64,000 nt of DNA from Chryseobacterium herbae (GCF_025154075.1 NZ_JAOAMU010000002.1:124001-188000); one strand, 5' to 3'. Numbered from the stretch's first letter, positions 26,481 to 36,429 are shown. Numbers and translations are program-made. Notes: a model not told the origin generated them from the sequence alone.

Positions 26481-28154
26481 ATGGAAGAAGAAAAAAAATC
26501 ACTCAATTTTATTGAGCAAATTATTGAAGATGATATGGCAAACGGTCTGAATAAAGACAAGATCCGTTTCCGTTTTCCCCCTGAACCCAATGGATACCTG
26601 CATATTGGCCATACAAAAGCTATCTGCATCAACTTTGGTCTGGGTGAAAAATACAACGCTCCCGTAAACCTTCGTTTCGACGATACGAACCCTGAAAAAG
26701 AAGAACAGGAATTCGTAGATTCTATCAAGAAAGACGTTGAATGGCTAGGTTTCAAATGGGACAAAGAGCTATATGCATCCGACTACTTCCAGCAGCTTTA
26801 CGAATGGGCAGTACAGATGATCAAAGAGGGGAAAGCTTATGTAGATGAGCAGCCGTCTGAGGTGATCACTGAGCAGAGAAAGAATCCTACAGAACCGGGA
26901 ATCGAGTCGCCGTTCAGAAACCGTCCGGTAGAAGAATCCCTTGATCTGTTTGAAAGAATGAAGAACGGAGAATTTGAAGAAGGTTCAATGTCTCTTCGTG
27001 CACAGATCGATATGGTTTCCCCGAATATGAACTTACGTGACCCCGTGATGTACAGAATCCTGAAAAGGCCTCACCACAGAACCGGTACAGCATGGAAAAT
27101 TTATCCTATGTACGACTGGGCACATGGTGAATCCGATTATCTGGAGCAAGTGTCGCACTCATTATGTTCATTGGAATTTGAAAACCACAGACCACTTTAT
27201 AACTGGTATCTGGAGCAGGTATACGACGAATCTAAAGTAGCCCCGAAGCAGAGAGAATTCGCAAGAATGAATGTATCTTATATGATCACGTCTAAAAGAA
27301 AATTACAGAGGCTTGTTGCTGAAAATGCCGTAACCGGTTGGGATGATCCAAGAATGCCTACCATCTCAGGAATGAGAAGAAAAGGATTCACGCCGACATC
27401 TATTAAAAACTTTATTGACAAAGTAGGTGTTGCGAAAAGAGAAAACCTGATCGAGATCCAATTGCTTGATTTCTGCGTACGTGAAGACCTGAATAAGGTA
27501 GCGAAACGTGTGATGGCAGTGGTAGATCCGGTAAAACTGGTCATTGAAAACTATCCTGAAGGCAAGGAAGAATGGCTTGAAACTGAAAATAATCCTGAAC
27601 AGGAAAATGCAGGGACAAGAGAAGTTCCTTTCTCCAGAGAATTATATATCGAAAGAGAAGACTTTAAAGAAGAAGCTAATAATAAATTCTTCAGACTGAA
27701 ACTAGGCGGAGAAGTTCGTTTAAAATCAGCATACATTATTAAAGCGGAAAGAGTAGAGAAGGATGAAAACGGTGAGATCACTACGATCTATGCTACTTAT
27801 GACGAAAAGAGCAAGTCCGGAAGCGGAACGGAAGAAAGTTTGAGAAAAGTAAAAGGTACGCTTCACTGGGTGTCTGCTACTCATGCGATCCCGGTAGATG
27901 TGAGGATTTATGACAAACTCTTTACAGTAGAGCAACCAGACGCCGAGAAAGATGTAGATTTCCTTAATTTCATCAATCCGGAGTCTGTAACGACCATTAA
28001 AGGATTTGCTGAGCCAAGCTTAAAAGATGTAGCCATAGGAGAGCCACTTCAGTTCCAGAGAATCGGGTACTTTACAAAAGATCAGGATTCTACGGATTCT
28101 AATCTGGTATTTAACCGTACAGTAACGTTGAAAGATTCTTTCAAACCGGAATAA
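26481..28154 (+). CDS. glnS: Glutaminyl-tRNA synthetase
   Basis: 557 residues from the ATG at 26481. Class I signatures are present: PPEPNGYLHIGH (33-44, the HIGH motif) and MITSKRKL (the KMSKS-equivalent). The choice of GlnRS over GluRS is supported by RFDDTNPEKE, by YPMYDWAHGESDYLEQVSHS (in parts) and by a C-terminal beta-barrel anticodon-binding region with the FQRIGYF pattern. It charges tRNA-Gln. It ends in a strong terminator. Confidence 0.96.
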   Translation: MEEEKKSLNFIEQIIEDDMANGLNKDKIRFRFPPEPNGYLHIGHTKAICINFGLGEKYNAPVNLRFDDTNPEKEEQEFVDSIKKDVEWLGFKWDKELYASDYFQQLYEWAVQMIKEGKAYVDEQPSEVITEQRKNPTEPGIESPFRNRPVEESLDLFERMKNGEFEEGSMSLRAQIDMVSPNMNLRDPVMYRILKRPHHRTGTAWKIYPMYDWAHGESDYLEQVSHSLCSLEFENHRPLYNWYLEQVYDESKVAPKQREFARMNVSYMITSKRKLQRLVAENAVTGWDDPRMPTISGMRRKGFTPTSIKNFIDKVGVAKRENLIEIQLLDFCVREDLNKVAKRVMAVVDPVKLVIENYPEGKEEWLETENNPEQENAGTREVPFSRELYIEREDFKEEANNKFFRLKLGGEVRLKSAYIIKAERVEKDENGEITTIYATYDEKSKSGSGTEESLRKVKGTLHWVSATHAIPVDVRIYDKLFTVEQPDAEKDVDFLNFINPESVTTIKGFAEPSLKDVAIGEPLQFQRIGYFTKDQDSTDSNLVFNRTVTLKDSFKPE

Positions 28155-28172
28155 TCTTACCATGATCAATAT

Positions 28173-28205
28173 AAAAGCAGGACTTGAAAAAGTCCTGCTT
28201 TTTTG
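28173..28205 (+). terminator. Rho-independent terminator of glnS
   Basis: Arms AAAAGCAGGACTT and AAGTCCTGCTTTT with GAAA loop (13-bp stem), followed by more T. It starts 19 bases after the stop. Confidence 0.92.
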
Positions 28206-28362
28206 TTTTAAGCCTAAATTCGTCGAATAGTTAAAAATTGATGTCACGATCAGGCTGGAGCTAGAATATTATCGAGTGTAGTCAGATATCATATATTTTA
28301 ATTTCTATTAATATAATTGATAAAAGAAGATCCTTTTAAAGGGCTTTCCGGACCAATTTGCC

Positions 28363-28370
28363 TAAATTTG
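28363..28370 (+). promoter_or_regulatory. -7 promoter box of the MFS transporter gene
   Basis: TAAATTTG, a perfect match. It makes a TTG codon at 28358 an impossible start and supports the GTG at 28406. Confidence 0.5.
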
Positions 28371-28405
28371 CATCTTACTGGATTTTCTCCCCAAAAAATA
28401 ATAGT

Positions 28406-29632
28406 GTGAAATTAATTAGCGTATATACGAGTTCTTTTAAAGAACTCTCAGAAGAGAGCTGGATGTTGGCGCTGGTCATGCTCATCAATCGTGCAGGTTC
28501 TATGGTGCTTCCTTTTTTAGGGGTGTACATGACGGGTCATCTGCATTTCAGTATAGAAAATTCGGGAATTATTCTGAGCTTTTTCGGGATAGGTTCCGTA
28601 CTGGGTTCATGGATCGGTGGAATGATTACCGATAAGATCGGAGAATACCGTGTACAAAGTCTGAGTCTGCTGCTGAGCGTGCCTCTGTTCTGTCTGATTC
28701 CGCTTTTTAAGACAGAAGTGGGATTGGCTGCTATTATTCTTATTCAGAGTATTGTCAGTGAAACTTTCCGTCCTGCGAACTCTGTAGCGATCACTAAATA
28801 TGCTAAACCTGAAAATATCACCAGAGCTTTCTCCCTCAACAGGATGGCTGTAAACCTTGGGTTTTCCATTGGTCCTGCACTGGGAGGAATATTATCTGCC
28901 ATTTCTTATGAATTTTTATTCTTCAGTAATGCTTTAGCCGCACTGCTGGCCGGTTTAATGTATATCCGGTTCTTCGGAAAAAGAAATAAACGGACATCAT
29001 TGAAACCGAAAAAAGTAAAAGAAGCTATTGCCGTTAAAAAAGAAAATTCTCCATACCGCGACGGAAAATTCTTGCTTTATAGCTTCTTTTGTATGCTGTT
29101 TTCTATTTGTTTTTTTCAGTTATTCAGCACACTGACTATATTCTATAAAGATACGGCACATTTAAGCCAACAGAATATCGGGTATATCCTCGGTTATAGC
29201 GGTTTCCTCATTGTTCTGCTTGAGATGGGCTTTGTACAAATCGCTGAGAAGTATTTCAGTCTGGCCTTTACGCTGCTCATAGGAACTGTTTTATGCGGTA
29301 TTTCCTATGCCATGCTCGCCTTTGATTATTCCATCCTTACCCTTATTGTTTCCATGACATTGCTGTGTATCGGTGAGATCTGGACACTGCCTTTTATATC
29401 TACAATAACCGCCTTACGCTCCGGTGAAAACAACAAAGGCGCCTACATGGGAATGAACGGGATATCAGTTGCCTTAGCGTTTATTATTACACCTTATGTA
29501 GGAACTATGACTGCAGATAAACTTGGTTTCAGCACACTGTGGATAGCAACCGGTATATTGTCGATAGGTATTGCACTTGGGTTCTATTTTGTAATCCCGT
29601 GGATGCTGAAGAAGAGAGTTAGAGAGTCTTAG
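28406..29632 (+). CDS. Major facilitator superfamily transporter
   Basis: 408 residues with about 12 hydrophobic helices. The MFS loop 2-3 motif appears as GGMITDKIGEYRVQ, and SLNRMAVNLGFSIGPALGG (helices 5) is typical of drug/metabolite exporters of the MdtH/YfcJ-like kind. I start it at GTG 28406 (KLISVYTSSF follows), because no ATG precedes the first helix and a -7 box covers the alternative TTG. The substrate cannot be told from sequence. The long helix-linking basic loop (FGKRNKRTSLKPKKVKE) lies mid-protein. Confidence 0.85.
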   Translation: MKLISVYTSSFKELSEESWMLALVMLINRAGSMVLPFLGVYMTGHLHFSIENSGIILSFFGIGSVLGSWIGGMITDKIGEYRVQSLSLLLSVPLFCLIPLFKTEVGLAAIILIQSIVSETFRPANSVAITKYAKPENITRAFSLNRMAVNLGFSIGPALGGILSAISYEFLFFSNALAALLAGLMYIRFFGKRNKRTSLKPKKVKEAIAVKKENSPYRDGKFLLYSFFCMLFSICFFQLFSTLTIFYKDTAHLSQQNIGYILGYSGFLIVLLEMGFVQIAEKYFSLAFTLLIGTVLCGISYAMLAFDYSILTLIVSMTLLCIGEIWTLPFISTITALRSGENNKGAYMGMNGISVALAFIITPYVGTMTADKLGFSTLWIATGILSIGIALGFYFVIPWMLKKRVRES

Positions 29633-30250
29633 GGTTGTAGAGTTTTAGTGTCTTAAAGTTTGAGTGTCTTAGGGTTTTAGAGTATAAAGGGTTTTCGGAT
29701 GAAAAAGAAAGATGGAAGTTATGAAAATTTGAGATCTTTGATCCAACACCGTGTCTAACATCTGAAATCTAACCTCTATTCTCTATTTTTTTTAAACGCA
29801 AAGACACAAAGTTTTACAATGATACTGCGTTAAGACGCAGGAAAATCAAAGACTTTCAGCAAGGCTAACCGTATAAATTTTGAACAGTAGTTTCCTTTCG
29901 ATTAACCAATTTTGTATAGCTTAACTAGAATATCTGACGTCTAAAATCTTACATCCAAAACCTAAAATCTAACCGAGCTATCCTCAATCAATTTTATCGT
30001 AGATAAAATCCTTGCGCCTTAACAACGTAATATATTCAAATGTCTTGCGCCTTTGCGATTTAAACATTTTTTTTTTAAACGCAAAGACACAAATTTTTAC
30101 AATGATACTGTATTAAGACGCAAAATCAAAGACTTTCAGCAAGGCTAACTGTATATATTTGAGTGGTAATATTCTTTTGATTAAACAGCTTTGTATAATA
30201 TAACAAGAACGTCTGAAATCTGACGTCTGAAATCTGATATCTAAAATCTA
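29633..30250. repeat. Intergenic repeat cluster (family B) between the MFS gene and ypdA
   Basis: About 600 bases with no gene. Two direct copies begin TTTAAACGCAAAGACACAAA (29791 and 30074, period 283) and continue through ACAATGATACTG, TTAAGACGCA and CAAAGACTTTCAGCAAGGCTAAC. A diverged inverted copy (CTTGCGCCTT...CCTTTGCGATTTAAA, about 30012-30065) abuts the second. Low-complexity text follows (TCTGAAATCTGACGTCTGAA) and runs into the last codons of ypdA. The first 60 bases after the MFS gene are GTTTTAGAGT-type low-complexity sequence. Confidence 0.75.
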
Positions 30251-31218
30251 GATTCTCTCTCCAAAACAATATTCCTCACAATCATCTCCGCATGAATACG
30301 CGAGTTCTCAATAAACCAAAGATGCGTATCCTTTCCTCCACAAACAACGCCTGCCAGGTATAGATTCGGGACATTGGTCTCCATGGTTTCGGGATGATAG
30401 AGTGGATTCAGGCAGTCGCCTTGCAATTCGATTCCTGAATTTTTGAGAAAATCAAAATCTGGAAGATAACCGGTCAGGGCGAGAACAAAATCATTTTCAA
30501 TCTCTTTGATTTGTCCGTTTTCATCTTTAAAAATGACGGTGTTTTCAGTGATCTCTGCTATTTCTGAATTAAAATACGCTTTGATACTTCCTTCCGCAAT
30601 CCGGTTTTCGATATCCGGTTTTACCCAATATTTAACGTTTTTTGAAACCTCAGAGTGGCGGATGATCATCGTTACATCGGCCCCTTTTCTATACGTTTCC
30701 AAAGCCGCATCCACCGCGGAATTGCTTGATCCTACCACAACCACTTTCTGTTTTGCGTAAGGATAAGGTTCCGTATAATAATGTCGAACTTTCGGAAGGT
30801 TTTCACCCGGAATATTCATCACATTCGGGATGTCATAAAATCCTGTGGAAATAACGACGTTCTTTGCTTGATAGGTTGATTTTGAGGTTTCAATATCAAA
30901 AATACCCCCGCTTTTGGAAACTTTCAGAACTCTTTCGTAGAGGTTAATATTGAGTTCCCTGTGTCTTGCAATCCCCTGATAATACTCCAAAGCTTCCTGT
31001 CGACCGGGTTTTGGCGCTGTAGAGATGAAAGGAATACCGTCTATCTCCAGTTTTTCAGCAGTGGAGAAAAAACGCATGTATAAAGGATAATTGTATAAGG
31101 AATTGACGATGGTTCCTTTTTCTATGATCAGATGGGTTAAATTATTTTTCTGGGCTTCAAGGGCACAGTTAAGACCAATGGGTCCGCCTCCGATGATGAG
31201 GATGTCTAAAATTTCCAT
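30241..31218 (-). CDS. ypdA: YpdA-family bacillithiol-disulfide reductase-like oxidoreductase
   Basis: 325-residue flavoprotein. The FAD-binding site is IIGGGPIGLNCAL (8-20) and the NAD(P)H site is VVVGSSNSAVDAAL (about 157-170). The C-terminal FAD segment is NLYLAGVVCGG. It lacks the CxxC redox pair of thioredoxin reductases, as expected for YpdA, which uses NADPH to recycle bacillithiol disulfide in organisms making that thiol. Its final codons lie within a dispersed low-complexity repeat. It stands alone on the minus strand. Confidence 0.9.
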   Translation of the reverse strand: MEILDILIIGGGPIGLNCALEAQKNNLTHLIIEKGTIVNSLYNYPLYMRFFSTAEKLEIDGIPFISTAPKPGRQEALEYYQGIARHRELNINLYERVLKVSKSGGIFDIETSKSTYQAKNVVISTGFYDIPNVMNIPGENLPKVRHYYTEPYPYAKQKVVVVGSSNSAVDAALETYRKGADVTMIIRHSEVSKNVKYWVKPDIENRIAEGSIKAYFNSEIAEITENTVIFKDENGQIKEIENDFVLALTGYLPDFDFLKNSGIELQGDCLNPLYHPETMETNVPNLYLAGVVCGGKDTHLWFIENSRIHAEMIVRNIVLERESRF

Positions 31219-31222
31219 AGAA

Positions 31223-31230
31223 CAAATTTA
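31223..31230 (-). promoter_or_regulatory. Possible -7 box right at the ypdA start
   Basis: TAAATTTG (perfect TAnnTTTG) ends only 4 bases before the ypdA ATG. If it is used, the mRNA would be leaderless or nearly so. It may also be chance in AT-rich sequence. Confidence 0.3.
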
Positions 31231-31336
31231 CTTAAAACCACGATATGAAGCGGAAAATAGGTAACAGAACTTATCTATGAAGACGATTGTATTGGCACCA
31301 GTTTTGGTGTTTCTTCAGCATTAAAAATTTGAAAAG

Positions 31337-31981
31337 ATGAAAAACCTTATTATCCCAATATTCGCATTAGCTCTTTTGACAGGCTGTAAGAAAACCCCGG
31401 AAAAACCTGTTCCCAATGTGGTAGATTCTATGGCTCTGGCTAAGGAAAAGAATATTGAAAATACAGCACAAAAGAAAAAAACAGATGAGGCAGCTGTAAA
31501 AGTAGCTAATGATTTGATTCTACAGGCTTTAAAAAATAAAGATTATAAAACTTTTGCATCATTCATTCATCCTGAAAAAGGAATTAGTTTTTCAATGTAT
31601 GGATTTGTAAACACTAAGGAAGACCAACATTTTTCCAAAGAAGATTTCGAAAAGTTTCAGCCGACAAAGACTTTATTTACATGGGGAGCTCAGGATGGTT
31701 CAGGAGATCCGTATAAAGCCAGCATCAATGATTATCTGACGAAATGGGTTTTCTCTAAAGATTTCACAGGATCACAATATTCATTAAATAAATTCCAGGC
31801 TGGCGGAAATTCACTTAATAATTTAAAGGAAATATACCCCGGCAAAGACTTCACCGAAAACTACATAAAAGGCACCGAAAAGAATGGTGAAATGGATTGG
31901 AAAACCATCCGTTTTGTATTTGAAGAATTTCAGGGTAAGCAGTATCTGGTAGCTGTTGTGAATGACCAGTGGACGATCTAG
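31337..31981 (+). CDS. Lipoprotein of unknown function
   Basis: 214 residues with lipobox LLTGC (Cys17) and a Lys/Glu-rich linker to about residue 50. The globular part (60-214) holds KDYKTFASFIHPEKGISFSMYG and ends in QYLVAVVNDQWTI (both in part). The form resembles Bacteroidetes envelope lipoproteins with an NTF2-like fold, but the family is not recognised. It is a single gene divergent from ypdA and convergent with the glycosyltransferase gene. Confidence 0.75.
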   Translation: MKNLIIPIFALALLTGCKKTPEKPVPNVVDSMALAKEKNIENTAQKKKTDEAAVKVANDLILQALKNKDYKTFASFIHPEKGISFSMYGFVNTKEDQHFSKEDFEKFQPTKTLFTWGAQDGSGDPYKASINDYLTKWVFSKDFTGSQYSLNKFQAGGNSLNNLKEIYPGKDFTENYIKGTEKNGEMDWKTIRFVFEEFQGKQYLVAVVNDQWTI

Positions 31982-32027
31982 TAAATTACACAGAAGACTG
32001 TAATTTATCAGTATAGTTTATTTAAGA

Positions 32028-32109
32028 ATGCTTCGACTTCGCTCAGCATGACATCTCTAATATGTAACGTAAAGTTTACTAAGTGTCATGCTGAGCGAAG
32101 TCGAAGCAT
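32028..32109. repeat. Perfect 26-bp inverted repeat between convergent genes (family C)
   Basis: The left arm 32028-32053 (containing GCTTCGACTTCGCTCAGCAT) is exactly complementary to the right arm 32084-32109, with a 30-base loop. The GAAGTCGAAGC word is widespread in flavobacterial intergenic regions (general knowledge). Lying between the ends of convergent genes, it could act as a two-way terminator, although it lacks a T-run. Confidence 0.9.
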
Positions 32110-32140
32110 CTATTATATTTTGCTCTTATTTGGTGCCGTA

Positions 32141-33442
32141 TTAACCTAAAATCTCAGCAAGCTTTTTAGTCAGATTTCTTCTTGAGAACTGCTCTATATT
32201 CTGAGTGTTTTCAAGGAGATCTCCTTTTTTCCACAGTTCATATTTCTCAAGGATAAAATCTTTGACAGCTTTAGAATCTTCGTAGCTGAAGTGTTTTCCT
32301 GCTACTGTTTCATCCAGTATTCTCGATACATCCGCTTCATCCGGACCAAAAGAAATAATTTGTTTTCCGGTTGCCAGATATTCAAATATTTTCCCGGGAA
32401 TAATTCCTTTCGAAGACTCATTCGGGAAATTGGTGATCAGTAACAGATTGGAGTTCGCCATCTCTTCCACAGCTTTGTCATGGGAGATATAGCCCAGATT
32501 CAGGATGTGGTTTTTCAGGCTTGAACTTTCTATGGACTGAAGAATTTTATCATCGACTCTTCCTGCAAATTTCAGGGTAAAATGGTCTGCAAAGTCTTTA
32601 TTTTCCTTAACTAATTCATCAAGAATTTTCCAGAGATTTTCAGGATTTCTTAACTGCTCAAGAACTCCGATATAGCTTAATGTGAAAGATTCACTATTGG
32701 GTCCGTTCGCTGTTTCAATAGGTGAAGAAGAAGCATCACTTTCATCAAAACCATTCGTGATACAAACTGCATTTGCTCCCGCTTTTCTGAAGTTTTCAGC
32801 ATCGGTATAGCTTGTCGCCAGAGTGATATCAGCAGTTTTAAAAACGGCACTTTCAAACTGACGGTGTTTATTATCGGAACTTTTGGTAAGTTTTAAATGT
32901 TTGTAATAGGAAATCTCTGTCCATGGATCACGGAAGTCGGCGATCCATTTCAGGGCTGGGAATTTCTTTTTCAGCCCGAGACCGATCATATGAAGAGAGT
33001 GGGGCGGCCCGGAAGTCACCACCACATCTATTTTATTTTCTTTTAAATACTGTTCTAAGAATTTAATGGAAGGCTTTACCCAAAAAACTCTGGCATCCGG
33101 AATGAAGAAATTTCCTCTCACCCAGATCGAAAGCCTGGATTTCCAGCTTTGGTTTTTACCGACATCAAACTGACCGGCTTTGAACTTTTTATTGCTTTTG
33201 TTCAGCTTTTCAGCCAGCTGGTAAGGTTCCCAGATTTTGGTTTTTACAATCTCTATATTTTGCGGAACGTCTTTTAAAAGACTTTCATCGAGTAGGGGAT
33301 AACTTGGATTTTCGGGCGTGTAGATCACCGGACTCCAACCGGATTCGGGCAGATATTTTGCAAACTTCAGCCATCTTTGAACACCAGGACCTCCCGCAGG
33401 AGGCCAGTAATAGGTGATGATCAGTATTTTTTTTTGTTCCAT
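32141..33442 (-). CDS. Glycosyltransferase, family GT4-like
   Basis: 433 residues with a GT-B fold. The N-terminal acceptor domain begins ILIITYYWPPAGGPGVQRW (5-23). The C-terminal donor domain has FTLSYIGVLEQLRNP, then the PGKIFEYLATGKQII motif (the EX7E-like region). No membrane helix is present. It follows a YfhO-like membrane protein and a DUF4834-like protein on the same strand. This suggests a small envelope-glycan operon; the sugar and acceptor are unknown. Confidence 0.88.
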   Translation of the reverse strand: MEQKKILIITYYWPPAGGPGVQRWLKFAKYLPESGWSPVIYTPENPSYPLLDESLLKDVPQNIEIVKTKIWEPYQLAEKLNKSNKKFKAGQFDVGKNQSWKSRLSIWVRGNFFIPDARVFWVKPSIKFLEQYLKENKIDVVVTSGPPHSLHMIGLGLKKKFPALKWIADFRDPWTEISYYKHLKLTKSSDNKHRQFESAVFKTADITLATSYTDAENFRKAGANAVCITNGFDESDASSSPIETANGPNSESFTLSYIGVLEQLRNPENLWKILDELVKENKDFADHFTLKFAGRVDDKILQSIESSSLKNHILNLGYISHDKAVEEMANSNLLLITNFPNESSKGIIPGKIFEYLATGKQIISFGPDEADVSRILDETVAGKHFSYEDSKAVKDFILEKYELWKKGDLLENTQNIEQFSRRNLTKKLAEILG

Positions 33443-33468
33443 TAACCTTGAACAATAACTTTTAAACG

Positions 33469-36009
33469 TTAAACAGTTTTCTCAACGAGCTGTTCTTTTT
33501 TCTTATTCTTATTCGTCCAGAAGATCCCGAATGCACTCAGCGCGATAAACAGTCCGAAGCATAATAGCGACAGCCATTTCCCTTTTTCAATTACTTCCGG
33601 TTCAAAGACCATTCTGATGTTGTGAGTTCCTGCAGGAACGTGTACGGCACGTAAAAGATAATCAGCCTTGATATAAGGAACTTCTTTTTCGTCTACAAAC
33701 ATTTTCCATCCGTGAGGATAGTAGATCTCAGAGAATACAGCCAGCTGAGGGGTTTTTGATTGAGATTTGAATTCCAGTTCGTTCGGCTGATACTTCGTTA
33801 AATTGATAAATGCCGTTGAATCTGCCTGCACTGTTTTCCCAGTGAAATAGGCTTTATCTTCTGCTGCCATCACAGCTGTTTTCTTACTGTCGATGACGCC
33901 GATAGACTTGATTTCTTCGTCAGGGGTGTTCACGAACTTAAGGTCGCTTACAAACCATGCATTTCCGTTGGCTTTGGCATTCGGCATGGCCTGAGGCTTG
34001 TCCGGACCGCCCATTACCCAGTATTTTGCGTTCAGAAGATTAAGGATATTCGGTACCTTTACAGAGTCCATAACCTGGAAATATTCATTGATCACGTCAT
34101 CATATCTTCTCAGTTTTACGGCATGATAGCCTCCGATTGAAGATTTGAAATAAGAGGTATTCGTCTCGCTGAATGTCCCTAAAATATTATTGAAAACTCT
34201 GTAGTGTGTTTTGTCTTTTTCGGCAATGGTTTCAAGCGTTTTATTAACGTTCACATTGGCCACGATAGATTCTAAATTCGGATTTCCCTGAACTTTTTCC
34301 GCCAGAAGATCTGAACTTTCTGTCTGGAAAGGATTTTCAGCGAATACTTTGTCTACATAATTTTCATCATTCAGATAACGTTTGTTTACCGTCCAAAGAT
34401 CAAATAAACTCACAGCTCCAATGATGATCAAAGCGATGTTCTGGCTCAGTTTCTTCTTCATGGTCATGAAAAGAACTGCGGCCGTTATAGCTACATAGAG
34501 CAATGCTTTTATAGCATCAATTCTGAATAACTTGAATCTTTCCTCAGCAAGATAATCTAACAGGAAAGGAGGGAAATAGGTTTTTTCACCGTCTGTATAA
34601 AAGCCCAGCAGTGATTTTCCAAAAATAAGAAGGATCAGAAGAAAACCCAAGGTTCCTCCACCTACATACATCAGGATTTTCTTTTTATATTCTTCCGTTA
34701 ATTTTTCATCAGTAAAGAATCTGTAGATCCCGATAATAGCAATGAGAGGGAATAATAATTCCACAACAACCAAAATAGAAGATGGTGCTCTGAATTTGCT
34801 GTAGAAAGGAACGTAGTCGATAAAGAAGTCGGACAGCGGCATAAAGTTGCTTCCCCACGCCAGTAAAACAGTCAGAATAGACGCTCCCAGAATCCAGTAG
34901 CGGTATTTTTTCCATGCAAAGAAGAATCCTAATAAAGCAAGGAAACATACAACGGCTCCCTGATAGGCAGGTCCTGAAGTTCCCGGCTGGTCTCCCCAAT
35001 AGGTCACCCCGTTGAACCCTTTTGAAATTCTGTCCATTTCAGCCTGTGAGCCTACGTTTTCCTGAATAAGTTCCTGAACTTTAGTCATCATTTCCTTAGC
35101 TTCTGGCTCCTGACTTCCGCCACCCATTAGCCTTGGAATGAAAAGATTTAAGGTTTCCAGTTTTCCGTAGCTCCACATCAGAATGCTGGTTTTATCCAGT
35201 CCTGATTCTCCTGAAGTGTGGCTGTCATTGGTAAGGATCTGCTTTCCACGTACCGTTTCTTTGATGTACTCGGAATTGGCCATAATCCTTTGAGAATTCA
35301 TCCCGACACCTATCGCACATGAAGCAGCGATAATTCCGGATGAAATCAGAAAATGCTTCATCGGAATTTTTTTCTGAATCGCTCTTACCAGCTCGGAAAG
35401 GAATAAAAATCCTAAGGCCAGGAAGAGATAATACGTCATCTGCGGGTGATTGGCTGCAATCTGAAGTCCCATAAACAGGGTCGTTGCAATGAAGCCCCAG
35501 ATATATTGTTTCCGGATATAAACCAATATGATTCCGGCAAGAAGCGGTGCAAAATACTCGATGGTATTCACTTTACCGTTGTGTCCTGCCGCAATAATGA
35601 TATAAAAATAGGTAGATAAGCCAAAGAAAGTGGCACCCAGTAAGGCGTACTTCCAGTTTCTGACGGCTACCATTCCAAGGAAGAAAAATCCTGCGAAAAG
35701 GAGGAAGAGATAATTGACCGGTCTTGGCAGGAAGTTCAGGTTGCTGTCGATCTTTTTGATGATGTCACCTTTGAACTGGCTTCCCATCTGATAGGTGGGC
35801 ATTCCGCCAAACATGGAGTCACTCCAGTAGGTTTCGTTTCCGGTATCGGCTCTGTAATCGAGGAGTTCTTTTGCGCCTCCTCTGTACTGTACGATATCAT
35901 GCTGAAAAAGCTGTTTTCCTGAAAAAACAGGGGTGGAGTATAAAAATGCTAAAACTATAAATACAACGAGTGAAATTGCAATATAAATTAAGTTTTTATT
36001 TTTAGCCAT
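33469..36009 (-). CDS. YfhO-family multi-helix membrane protein
   Basis: 846 residues with about 13 hydrophobic helices. The first extracytoplasmic loop has FQHDIVQYRGGAKELLDYR and DSMFGGMPTYQMG, typical of YfhO/GT-C-type proteins with an acidic loop motif. A long extracytoplasmic domain near the C-terminus ends in YPHGWKMFVDEKEVPY before a last helix. It probably transfers lipid-linked sugars outside the membrane; in Gram-positive YfhO this is lipoteichoic acid glycosylation. Here the acceptor is unknown. It is followed by the GT4 gene (26-base gap). Confidence 0.85.
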   Translation of the reverse strand: MAKNKNLIYIAISLVVFIVLAFLYSTPVFSGKQLFQHDIVQYRGGAKELLDYRADTGNETYWSDSMFGGMPTYQMGSQFKGDIIKKIDSNLNFLPRPVNYLFLLFAGFFFLGMVAVRNWKYALLGATFFGLSTYFYIIIAAGHNGKVNTIEYFAPLLAGIILVYIRKQYIWGFIATTLFMGLQIAANHPQMTYYLFLALGFLFLSELVRAIQKKIPMKHFLISSGIIAASCAIGVGMNSQRIMANSEYIKETVRGKQILTNDSHTSGESGLDKTSILMWSYGKLETLNLFIPRLMGGGSQEPEAKEMMTKVQELIQENVGSQAEMDRISKGFNGVTYWGDQPGTSGPAYQGAVVCFLALLGFFFAWKKYRYWILGASILTVLLAWGSNFMPLSDFFIDYVPFYSKFRAPSSILVVVELLFPLIAIIGIYRFFTDEKLTEEYKKKILMYVGGGTLGFLLILLIFGKSLLGFYTDGEKTYFPPFLLDYLAEERFKLFRIDAIKALLYVAITAAVLFMTMKKKLSQNIALIIIGAVSLFDLWTVNKRYLNDENYVDKVFAENPFQTESSDLLAEKVQGNPNLESIVANVNVNKTLETIAEKDKTHYRVFNNILGTFSETNTSYFKSSIGGYHAVKLRRYDDVINEYFQVMDSVKVPNILNLLNAKYWVMGGPDKPQAMPNAKANGNAWFVSDLKFVNTPDEEIKSIGVIDSKKTAVMAAEDKAYFTGKTVQADSTAFINLTKYQPNELEFKSQSKTPQLAVFSEIYYPHGWKMFVDEKEVPYIKADYLLRAVHVPAGTHNIRMVFEPEVIEKGKWLSLLCFGLFIALSAFGIFWTNKNKKKEQLVEKTV

Positions 36010-36040
36010 GCTGGTTATTATCTTTTATTTCTTGGAATAT

Positions 36041-36268
36041 TTACCTTTTATCTTTACTTTCTTTTACCTCTTCATAGTCAACTGTTTCTGCATCCCAGTT
36101 GAGGTTCTGTTTATTCTTATTCGAGTTGTCGAGATCCTGCTGCTTATTACTATCATTATTGTTATTGAATCTATAACTATAAAAAGCTTTGTGAAATACC
36201 CGTCTCAGGATATTCCAGACAAAGAAAATAACGATGGCTGAGAGTACTAACTCAAGAATGTACTTCAT
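36041..36268 (-). CDS. Small membrane protein, DUF4834-like
   Basis: 75 residues from the ATG at 36268; the upstream in-frame extension to 36322 lacks support. One N-terminal helix (LELVLSAIVIFFVWNILRRV) precedes a polar Asn/Lys-rich tail ending YEEVKESKDKR. This matches the DUF4834 type of flavobacterial proteins from memory. It is 31 bases upstream of the YfhO-like gene and likely co-transcribed. Confidence 0.72.
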   Translation of the reverse strand: MKYILELVLSAIVIFFVWNILRRVFHKAFYSYRFNNNNDSNKQQDLDNSNKNKQNLNWDAETVDYEEVKESKDKR

Positions 36269-36429
36269 AATTTCTAATTTAAATTCAAGTGTATGGTTTA
36301 AAGCATAAAATTTAAAATTCAAGGGTATAAAATGATTCCGAAAGTAATTATCAACGATAAAAACCTCCTCTCACACTCTGATACCCTTTCACTATCAAAC
36401 CTTCCGACTCTAAAACGTCTTTAATTCAA

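Noticed and set aside
32028..32109. Standard Rho-independent terminator
   Set aside because: The stem is long and exact but the 30-base loop and lack of a T-run on either strand do not fit; recorded as a repeat instead.
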